DNA from: Spisula solida
Taxonomy: Eukaryota > Mollusca > Bivalvia > Venerida > Mactridae
Assembly: GCA_947247005.1 (NCBI GenBank)
Contig: OX365959.1
Span: 39,779,097-39,843,096, forward strand
DNA: 64,000 nucleotides
Direction: 5' to 3'
The notes beneath the pieces are model-generated. The model made no database searches, had not been told where the DNA came from, and saw only the letters and a program-made list of their open reading frames with translations. Of the stretch, positions 28,401-40,400 are shown piece after piece. How positions within the stretch are numbered: the first letter of the stretch is position 1; every line of letters starts with the position of its first letter. A program made the position numbers and the translations under genes.

Positions 28401-31400
28401 CCTGAGACAAAATTTGAAGTGAAGCAAATTTCGTCTTGGACCTGTAGCCAACATCTTGGACCTGTAGCCAAAAGTCCCTTGAGAGGCATAGACTGCAAGG
28501 TATCAACAACACCATGCAGCCCTAGATTTCCCCCCTAAATGTCACCGTTATAGTAACTGATCCAGCTGCCATGCAAGGCTGGCCCCCACATGTTGAAGTA
28601 TATCAATGTGTGAGAAATGAAACATTTTCTTTCACTGTATAAATGTGTAAATTAATAATGAAAGCATTTACACTCATTAGTCTGGAATTCTCTGATACTG
28701 TCAGAACCTACCCTTCAAGAAGTCTTCAAGAATTTATCATGATCAACTTTTGTTACTGACAATTATGGGGCCTGATGCCTTCAAGGGTTAGGTAATGTGA
28801 ACATACTTTAGCAAGGCTTCCTAGGTCCTTAATTCTACACAATTCTACAGCATATTCAAGGGGTTTCCCTTTTGAACATTTTGTTACACTTGACCTTGCT
28901 TGATTTTTATGACTTAATTCACACTTAGCTTATAGTTAACCCCTTACAGTAAATCCCTTAGGCGTCCCTCGGCATCCCTTGAGATCCCTTGTGCGATTGA
29001 GTATAATTCTTCAAGGTGTCTTAAAAAATTAGCACATAATGAAAATACAACATCCAAGATTCTTGAATTATAAAAGTATCCCTCATAATAATTAATAACT
29101 CTATTTTTGGTTAACTTCAAAGAATCAGTAATTTGTTAACAAACCCTAGGCGTTAAAATGAAACATCTGAGTAAGAGATGGTGTAAAAAGTGTGTAAGAA
29201 ATGCCACATATATATTATATCATAAAGAGCTCTTGAGCCACACAAACCAACATAAACACTTTAAGTAAGAATTTGATTCCCCGCTTGAAGCCGAGACTTC
29301 ATCATGTATGAAAAAGTTATCTATTTTGTATATTGCAAGCTAGCATACATAAAGCAATGGCGGCAACTACAAATAATTTTATGCGGCAACTACAAAAAAT
29401 TTTATGCTTGGCGGCAACTACAAAAAATTTTATGATCTAATTTGAAATCTTTATAATTCTTTAACAACTGCAAATTGGTTACAGATACGGTTTGTATGAT
29501 GTCATTAACATAATCATTACTAATATTGCAGTTCCATTAACCACACTTTACAATTGTACACAAATGATACATACAGTAAAACCTCGATAAGTAGAGCATC
29601 GTGTTTACGAGCATCCGGCCTATGTCGAGCAAAGTCCCGGCGAATTCGCTGTATGTTGTATATTAATAGACTTCTGATATGTCGAGCACCTGGCGTTATC
29701 TCGAGCATTTGGATTATCCCGATGGGTCCTCGAGATAACGAGGTTTAACTGTAATTTTAAATTTGATCGTAAGTATAAGATTTCTGTAAGTGCTTTAATA
29801 AAACAGTACCCAGAAATATAAGTGAAACATACTTATTACAAGGGATGTGATTAGAATTAAGTCGGTGAGGGGCAATATTGTCTCAAATTAGGCCTGCATG
29901 GAAACTGTTTTATTGTTATTATTATATATCTACTGTCAGCATCATATTTATGGCGCATTAAAATATTTTGAACCATTTTCTGACGATGATCATCTAGATC
30001 CATATAGATGTTCAACCTTGTCCGAATTCCATGGTCACTTTTTAAAGCATCCAATTGACTATTATCTGGCCATGATCTAGTATTGCCCGAACCTTGCCCT
30101 GATCTACCTAATTAAGCGTCTCAAGTAGAAATCTCATCTCAAATTGAGATTTTGCTAAAATCAGAGTCAGAATTTTAGATAAATGTTAAGTTCGAGCTCT
30201 CTTAATTTTTACTGTAATAAACTAAGAATAATGTTTTCTGTTTTGTGATGCAAATTTCAAGTCCAATCTCTCATGGAAATTATCTAAAAAGCATATGGCA
30301 ATATTTGAGTTTAGATTTATCTCAGAGTGAGATGTTCCTGGAGTGATCATGAATTCTCTAGCATATGAAATTATTACCATTTTACAAAAAATCCACAAAA
30401 CCCAGGCCCCAATTCCACGAAAAAACTTAAGTTATTGCTCAGCTGAGACTGCTATTTTAAAAACATATTGTGTTGGTTAAATGACTTTCATGTATACTTG
30501 TATATATTGTTTCATCACATTAGATGCCAATTTAATAGAGCAATACAAAATAAGTCCGATTTTTACAGAAAATAGTGCTTTAAAGTTATAAACGTCTAAG
30601 GTAAAAACTTAAGTCTGTTATAACAGGCTCAAATACGAAGTATTTTATTATTCCTTACTGTTGGATTTACATGAGCATTTCTTACGAAAATCACCTATTA
30701 ACTCATTATTTAGCAATAAATACACAGTTTCTGGTAGCAATCTACATCTCAAGACTGTAATTGTAGTCATATAATCAATTCTAAATAGCAGTCTCAGCTG
30801 AGCAATAACTTAAGTTTTTTCGTGGAATTGGGGCCAGCACTGAAAAAACATGATTTCAACACTGCACAAGACAATGAATAATTTTTATATATTTTTTTGC
30901 AATCTCGATCCAAAGGTACCAGACTTTACCAGACAGGAGAAACCATTGGAATAAGAAATCCATTTGTAAAACAAACTATCAAGTGTTTGTACGCAATGTG
31001 TATTCCGTGAGTCAGACAATCTTCCCTGCTTTCCGTGTGTAAATATTTCAGCGATATAATCAAATATTAAAATGATCTTTTATGTAACAAAAACATTACC
31101 ATTTTATAAAATTAATGACAAACAAAGGGCAGATGTTACACCATCCATTTTGTTTTTCCTTTCATGCTTTTATATCTTTGTTGAGTCGAGTGACTTAATT
31201 TTAAAATCAGTCTGTCTTGTTTAAATTGTTCTATTGTTAGATCAGCAGTCATCTGCATAAGTTGTGAAGAGTTCCAAACATGGAGGGTCAAACTGCTAAC
31301 ACATTACCTCCATTGTGAAGAGCTTCTGAATTGCATTACCTCCGCAGTGAAGAGCTTGTGAATTATAACAGATCTTGTGTCAAGTTACTGTAACTAATTT

Positions 31401-34400
31401 TCAGGCAGTAGGGAGCTGCAATGTGACACCGTGTCGAGGGCAAGTTGACAAAACGGGAAATTGCATCTTTCAAGCGTTTGGAGACAAATGTTTAAGGAAC
31501 ATGTTGAGTAAAGATTAATCACTTAAAATCTATACTTCAAAGTAACTGAGAAAATTTCAGCAATTTCCTCCGCCTGCTGACTCAGCGTTATTCCGTTTTA
31601 AAATAGGCGGGGTCTAAAACTGTGACATCTGCTGGGGGGAATCTGAGCTCTCGCCGTGTGCTTTCATTCACTCGATCATTGTGAAATAAGAAAGGATTCC
31701 AAGATGGCAACAGAAGCCATATCCATTGTTATTATCCTTCAAAAGGCAATGTCCTTGAACATTATTTTAAGGATTCATCATATAAATTAGATTTTGATTA
31801 AGACTTCCCTAACAGCATTATAACAACAAGATGGTATTATTTGTTGTCAAATGTTCCTGCAAAGTGATAGGCAGTTAAGAGGTGAATCATAAACTGCAGT
31901 AATTTGACACTCGGTGACAGATGCATGTTGCTTAAGGGCCGAACATTTTATGTCATTTTCTGCAATTTTATGGTACTCCTGTGGGTAGTAACTATTTTGG
32001 CTTGATAATACACCATTCCTAAGTAGCTTACGGCAACAGCACCATACAATCAACATAATCAGATATTAATCTAGGATATGGGTAAAACACTCCTTTAGAA
32101 ACAGCAAACACTACATTTTTTAAGCACTTTGAAGCATTTACGGTAGCTATAGCTTAGTGTTCAAGATTCAGTCATTTAAAGCTATAGGATTGGATGTTCA
32201 TTATTCATTTGCAGAACAACATAAGAATAGATTCCATCAGAACTCATGAACAGTTGATGAACAAATATTCATTAAAATAAAAGTTCATGAACTTGGAAGT
32301 ATGAGATTCATGAACTTTAAAATGCCAATGGAAATTTTCTTCAATGATTTAGACGCAAGTCATGAAAGTAAATGCATGAAGTACGTTATTCAAAGCAAAA
32401 GGTTTTTGAATGTTCATGAACTTCATAAATATTCTTGAAAAGTTCATGAACTGGTGTAAGAAATGGTGAACTTCATGAAATATTTATCTAAGTGCAAGTT
32501 CTCAAGACTATGGCATTGTCAGGAGTGTGTGTTATTCAGACACTAGAATAACATCTATGTTGCATCTGAGACAGACACTATCGACATATGACAATAGACA
32601 TTTACATTTAGTGTATGGCAAGACAAACAAACCTCCAAGTAGGAGAGCTTCTGTGTCTACATATAAGTTATTAATCCTTCAAAATAGGAGAGTTTCTGTA
32701 ACAGGAAATGCTTACAAACCTCCAACAATGAAGAGTATCAATTTAATATCAAGTTTGAATCACATTCCAGCTCTATCAGTAGCTTGTGTTTTCTTTGGCA
32801 CGTACCACAGATAGGAAGAGAAGCAATACTTAGGTACAAAATACCTTCACAGTTTTGGTAACAAATTGTTTTCATTGGTTCGTAGCCAGTATGAAAAGTT
32901 ATAATATATCAATTAACAACTTGTCTGGACTTTTATTTTCTATTAGTTTCCTACCAATTAAAATCATTCTGCTCTGGCAGGTTTGACAAGTTTATCAGCT
33001 CAGGGATAGTATCTGTGACTAGCTGTAACAAAAACTGCTAGTATGATGTCAGGAATCTTGCATATATCACTCTTACATTCTTCCTCGTATGCACCACGAC
33101 ATGTCATTGATTATAAAGACATTATTAGTATACTGTGCATATCTTCTTGCATTTGATAATAAATTATAAATAAGTGACTACACTTGCGCAGCTTATGCAC
33201 AGAATCTGCAGTACACAACCAATCAGCAAGCTTGTACATACAGAATATATACCCAAACCAAAATATAAGCGTGCAAGCTTGCATTAAACCTCGCAATTCA
33301 TTATAAAGAGAGCAATGGTTATATATGCAAGTGGTTACAACTTGCATTTGGAACCTTTGGAAGCGAAGGTCTTTAAGGTTTGAATCCTGTTAGAGGACAC
33401 AAATGTATGTTATACAGCCAGTTTAAACTTTCATAGTAAACAATGTAAAGCACAAGACAATTCTAAGCCATTTAGAAGTGGCGTCAGCGCCTAGCAACAC
33501 ATGCAAGAGACAAACACCAAACATACCATCCACATCCCCAAGAACAGGATATTTAAAGTTAAAGCCAATGTTATGTTACTGCTCCCTCAATCATCCTGAC
33601 ACATATAGTGATGAGGGCCTTGATAGCTTATAAGGTTTGAACAAGTTCTGGGGTAGTATTCAATATTAATCTTATTAAATTGAAGAATAAGGATAGCCAA
33701 TCATATCGCCTGTTGCTGTCCAAGAGTTTAATATGGTGTGATCTGATTGGTTGTCCTTATCCTTAAGTCAAGTAAGATCAATATAGAATACTGGGGTGGT
33801 ATTCAATATTGATCTTATATAATTGGAGATTAAGAATAGCCAATCGTATCGCCTGTTACTGACCAAGAGTTTAATATGGTGTGACCTGATTGGTTGTTCT
33901 TATCCTTAAGTCAAGTAAGATCAATATTGAATTCCAGCCCTGGACCAGTTTGAACATGTTTATTTACAAATTACCTGTAGGCCATGAAGTCCATGAAGTC
34001 ACAATACATAATATGGCAAGCAGTTTTATCAAGTACAATCGGAAAAGCTTAGGTTATACAGTAATTTTTCTGCCTGTATCATAGCAAGAAATTGCAATAT
34101 ACTGCCTAATATGTTAACTGAGCAAACATAATCATCAAATCTCTTCAATAATAAATCACTTTCACCAACCACATAAAAAACCTCTAGCCTAAAATTTCTA
34201 GATTCCATATTTTACATCTGTATCATCAGAGATCAATACACGAAGATCTGTTACGATGTTTTATACGATGTTTTGTACGATGTTTTGTACGATGTTTTAT
34301 ACGATGTTTTGTACGATGTTTTTTATGATGTTTTATACAATGTTTTGTATGGTGTTTTGTACAATGTTTTGTACGATGTTTTATACAATGTTTTGTACGA

Positions 34401-37400
34401 TGTTTTGTACAATGTTTTGTACGATATTTTGTACTATGTTTTGTATGATGTTTTATACGATGTTTTGTATGGTGTTTTGTACAATGTTTTGTACGATGTT
34501 TTGTACGATGTTTTATACCATGTTTTGTATGATGTTTTATACGATGTTTTGTACGATGTTTTGAACGATGTTTTGTACAATGTTTTATACGATGTTTTGA
34601 ATGATGTTTTATAAGATGTTTTATACGAGAAGTGGCATCACCTCATCATCTACAATAAAACCACAGTCTGTATGGAGACCAAGCTTGTTATCCTGTCAGA
34701 AGCAAATATTTCCAATCTTTCTGTCATGAATTTCAATCATATAAAGTCAAGCCAAATCTCAAGGGTGGTTACCAGTGATCTACGCAAATTCTAGGAAAAT
34801 TCTAGCAATAATTCCTTGTCCTATGTTTCTATAGTAATAACATCTCAAGTTATTGTAATATTTTTGCCAGTAAAACATGCCTTCTCATTTCGATTGTAAT
34901 CTAAGGAAACTTTGGCCCTTTAGAAAATGGCAACCCCAAAGGGATTTGTGAAAATTGCTGTATTTATGCAAATTTGGGTACCATTAGCTAGGAAATAACT
35001 TCTATAATGGAAAGTTTCAAATAATGATAAATTGCATTCATATAGAAGAAGTGAGCACGAGTTTCCAAACAATACTTAACATGGAACCTAGCATCGTGGA
35101 GAATTAGGGAAGTATTTAGTGATCCTCGACCCATTGGTAAATTTTGAAAGATGCATCTAATTATACTGGAACATGGAACTATTCAGAGCACAGGATGAAT
35201 ACAGTTACAATTTGAGGCTGTAAATCATATTAGACATCCATGTGATAGTTTCATACTGTTCTTATTTGTACATTGTCATTGCATGTACCATTGACATGCA
35301 TGCACTATTGGCTTTGCTTGACAAAGCTGGTGTTATTAAAGTTGTTAGTATGATGGATGTTGATTGTGTCAATGGCCTTCCTTGTACCATTGACTTTACT
35401 TGTAGAATTGGCACTGCTTGTACCATTGGTTATGTTTGTAGCATTGGCTATGCTGGTGTAACCTTTGGCATTGCTAAACCTGAGTTTCATACCTTATTTT
35501 TTCTTGGTATTTCTTTGGTGTCAATTTTCAGGAACATATGCTGCTATAACACTTTAGATGGGAACAAAAATTCCAGGATCAAGTTACAATTGCCAAAATG
35601 AAATGATGGAAACATTTTTGAAGACATTTGCTTTAATTTGGAAGTAAGTGGATTCTGATATGGACATGCTGAGAAAGTGCCTGCTTAAGAGCTATAAATC
35701 TACATACTAGACAATGTCCATTAAAGTAGCTAACTCATTAGTAAAGCTTTAACCATCAATTGAGTTTGCGTTTTTGTCGCCATTATACACAAATAAAGGT
35801 TTCTATTTTCACATCTCCTATAATAATATCATGACAGAAGCTTGGCTGTGGCAATGCCAACATGTATGTGGTTTTCATACACATTTTCATCCATTAGCTA
35901 AGCTATGCTCAAATTAATGTCAATTTTGCTCTCATAAAAGCTGGAAGCCAAAGTATTGTTCTCAGACAAAATCATTTAATAAATGAATCCCAGAAGAATA
36001 TAACAATCAATTCAGAAAATGATATACTGTTGTACATAAATGATATAGTCTTACACTAAAGGTTAGAAAAACCTCCAACAGAAGGAAATTAAGGCAAAAA
36101 TTCTTTGAAACACAAAACAAAGCCAGTACAAAAACAAAAACAGAAAAAATAATATCTTATTATATTGTTAATCATATCAAATTGTAGAGTAAGCTAGTAT
36201 TAATGAGAGACTGTGGTAATAATTTGCCATAAGAACTCTAAGAAATATGATACACCAGAACTTCAGAAACTAGTCATTACCCCACCCACTTTCACTTCTA
36301 TATCAAACATAGACAACATTATACTTGATATAACAGTGCTTATTGTCTCGTTACCCTTGGTATTATTGTAGTACAGAATCTTTCTGGTTTTTGTTTATAT
36401 TTTCTTTCATGCGGTAATACCCAGTAATTTCTCCTCTACACAATATGCATATTCCTCAATATGTAGACATACAAAATAATTATCTCATCTGGAATTCGTT
36501 AATGCAGACAAAATGTTTCATATACTTCTTTGACAACTTCAAATAAATCTTTTTTAAAAAATCATCAAAATAACTTCTTTGAAATTCCATTCAAGTATAC
36601 CATTTGCTTAGCTGGTACCATTGGCTTTGCTTGTACCATTGGCTTTGCTTTTACCATTGACATTGCTTGTACCATTGACATTGCTAGCACAATTGGCTTT
36701 GCTTGTACCATTGACATTGCTTGTACCATTGGCATTGCTTGTACCATTGGCATTGCTTGTACCATTGGCATTGCTTGTACCATTGACATTGCTTGTACCA
36801 TTGACATTGCTTGTACCAAGGCTTTGCTGGTACCATTGGCTTTGTTTCTCTGCTTGTACCATTGACATTGCTTGCACAATTGACTTTGCTGGTACCATTG
36901 ACATTGCTGGTACCATTGGCTTTGCTTGTACCATTGACTTTGCTTGTACAATTGACTTTGCTGGTACTATTGACATTGCTTGTGTCATTGGCTTTGCTTG
37001 TGTCATTGACATTGCTGGTACCATTGACATTGCTGGTACCATTGACATTGCTTGTACCATTGACATTGTTTGTACCATTGACATTGCTTGTACCATTGAT
37101 TTGCTTGTACCATTGACATTGCTGGTACCATTGACATTGCTTGTTCCATTGACATTACTTGTACCATTGACTTTGCTTGTACCATTGACATTGCTTGTGT
37201 CATTGACTATGCTTGTAGCATTGAAATTGTTTGCACCATTGATTTGCTTGTGTCATTGACATTGCTTGTAGCATTGACATTGTTTGCACCATTGACTTTG
37301 CTTTATTAATGGCTTTGCATGCTTATATAGTTTAAGGACAAATTTCATATTAGCATGTGACCAAGAGCTTTATTGGCATTAAGGCTGAAGGATTACCAAT

Positions 37401-40400
37401 TTTTTATTCACTGAAAAGTCATGTTTCCTATAAAGGCAATTAAGGGATATCAGAATAAAAGCCTATTGTAATGATAAGAATTTCATAAGTAATAAAAGGA
37501 AATTTCATAGAAAAATGTAAATTCTCTCTGACATATCCACTAAACAAAGGGGACCTCACCTACACTTCACCTTTGCTTGTTAAATCTTATCAATATTATG
37601 CCATTATACATTTATATATAGAGAGCAGACGCATAACAATTAAGGGGTAGCACACTTGGGGCTGTCTCCCATTTTTCATCCTGTATCTTAATGTTCGTGT
37701 TCATGTACTTTCAGAACTGCTAAATGGGCAATAAAGTATGTAAACATATCTTTTGTATATGAGTTATCAGACAATAGGGGCAGACGGCTCACTAAGACAA
37801 TCATTGCATGGGGTTAAACTATTATCTGCTAGATTTATCATAAATGTCAATATTCAAGCTTTACTTGAAAATGGCACTTTTATGGGTGTAAGGGTAATAA
37901 GGGAATCTAAACATTAGAACCAGGAAATAACTATACTTTGTTTCTCTTGAAATAACATTGAGAAAATGTTTGTTTTGTTGGCAGAGGGAAAATGTGGTTC
38001 CCTGCTGGACGAAACGGTTTAGGGCAAGCAGCAAAGAAACACATAGTAAGTTAAGTCATGGAAAAAGATATAAAATAAGTTTCCAACCTAGAAACACCGA
38101 CAAACAATAAGTGGGTACTATAACCAGCACACTTGAACCCTGCTTTACTTGTCTTACTGACGCCAACATTATTGAGCACCTGTAGATTTTATCAAAAGAC
38201 AATAGAGTAATCAATGGGTGTTTACATAATAAAACGTCTCTGTAAACCATGTAGAAACATTAACCATTAATTATCAATACGATAAGCAGACGCAGCAAAT
38301 GAACCTAATTTTCAAGAATTTTCAAGAACTTTCAATGATTTCCTACAGGTATCATACTGACAAAATTATCAGTGAACGGGATTATGTTCTGGCATAAAAA
38401 TCTACAATGCTTTGATGGTGAACTTAATTCATACCTGAGTCTCTGTGTGCAGCAATATTATTAAAAAAAATATTATAAAATTTCTCAGACAGCCAGACTA
38501 CAGAGTTTCTATATATACTGGGCGTCACTGAAAAGTTACCACTTTTTATATACTTCGTATTTTGTATACAATATGACCTATCGGTACAAAAGTTTTATAG
38601 TGTTTGCATTTGAATATTGTTAAATAGGATAGCTGTGACTACACAGTAAGGTCCAAACATAGCCGTGTTGGGCTTTTAGAACAGTGTAACCTGAATTTTA
38701 AAATATAAGAGTCAATAGGGTGGTAACTTTTCGTTGACGCTGAGTATATTTGTCCGTTAGTTTAAAGGCTTAATGATTCAAAATCTGAAAAATCAATTAC
38801 TCTAAATTTTACTGAAAATTGGTTTGCCAATTATGTTATGCACAGATAATGAAGACATTATTATTATTATTAACATGTTTGGAGTGACAAAACACTAAAT
38901 GAAAGCATTGTTTTTAATTTTTTTAAAAGACAATTAAGTCCGCTGTAGCTATTTAATAGAATTTCAATTTTTTTTAAAATGAAACATGTATATAAATACA
39001 GAAAAATGCAATTTTGTTGGTTCTTAAAAATAATAAAGCCATCTGAGTCGAAAGTAGAGTCTAGGAAAATTATGTTGTTTTTTATTTAAAAATAATTCTC
39101 CTTAAATTTCATTATCATCAGAAAAATAGATGTAACATCCATTAAATTTAATATCTGCAGTAGAAATTCTGTGACAACAATAAATCAGAACAAAAACTTC
39201 TCTCCTGCTGACAGATTGGCTGTTTTTTTCTTTGTATGTTACTGAAAGTAATTGCGTGGAAGCATGTCAAGGCTCGTAAATATGTTCATGAGATTGTTTT
39301 CTCACAGAGAAAAACAAACAACATACAATTGCACCAAAAATAACGATTCCAAAATAAACAACAGAGCTTGCATTTCTCTCAACAGTAAATACCCGAGTGG
39401 AAAATGATTGGAATTAGAAAATCTGCAAAAACCAGAAACAAACTTAATCTTCAACTGCTTTCGAATATTTGAGGAATTTAATGACCTGAAAATATTGTTC
39501 CCTGGCCCCAAAACACTTAGTGGCAAATGTTTAGGGGGCTATTAAAAGTCTCTAATTGGACCCAGTGTGTTGAAAGACATTTCTGCCTAGTACATTCAAA
39601 GTCATTGCCACTATCTTGGCCTTTACTTCATTAGTTGAATCTTGACAGATTTTTGGACCTTATCTAAATTAGAGTAGCCTCCCCTGACATGAGGAGTAGA
39701 CTGGTACTTTGTATTATCTTGAGAAGGTGGCGAAGCATTTAACGTTGAAGAACAGGGAACCAATCTATCTTCTACTGTCAACAAGATAACTGATAAGCAT
39801 TGCTTGCATGCCAGGAGTCAGACAATCACAGAGATCTGTTAGTAGACCCATAATTAGAAAAGCTAACTAGTATTGTTGTAGGGTGTGAGAGAACAATTAC
39901 AAAATGGCAACAAGATTTATTTATTTTGGAATGGAAAAGTGGAAAAGACAAGAAATTTAATGGGGGTATTTTGACACATGCATTATTTCAAAGAAGCCAC
40001 CCTTGGCAGAATTTGAGAAAAAAAACTCCCATCTCACTGTCATACATAAATAATGCATCTGAATTGATTCAATTTTCTAACAGACAAACAGACAAACCTA
40101 TCACCTAGGTTGCAAAAATCTGGCCAAGGAACTTAATGTATAGCTGGGAACTTGGGAACTTGTCACAATGAGCGTAAGTTTTGAAGCTTATAATGTCTCC
40201 CATATTTCAAACAAATGTCTTTTACATGACACACTGATACGCAACAATGCAAGCATTGTTAAGTTTTCACGAAATTAATCAACTTCTGCATCAGTAAGAT
40301 AACCTGATATTTAGTCTAGTGTGCAACGGTTGCCTTGACGTGCACTCATATCATTCTACGAGAAACTCAGGGTTTGAAGTAATGATTTCAGCATCTGTAG

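Noticed and set aside
31704..31790. Small frame MATEAISIVIILQKAMSLNI plus eight residues
   Set aside because: Good start context but only 28 codons, no splice donor in frame and no recognisable sequence.
34256..34614. Two frames of 102 and 113 codons in the 12 bp array
   Set aside because: Translation of a tandem repeat; no unique coding sequence.
36608..37259. Long frames (up to 212 codons) on both strands in the 18 bp array
   Set aside because: The unit is six codons long, so most frames stay open by construction. The predicted proteins are simple repeats that differ by frame, with no splice sites or start context.
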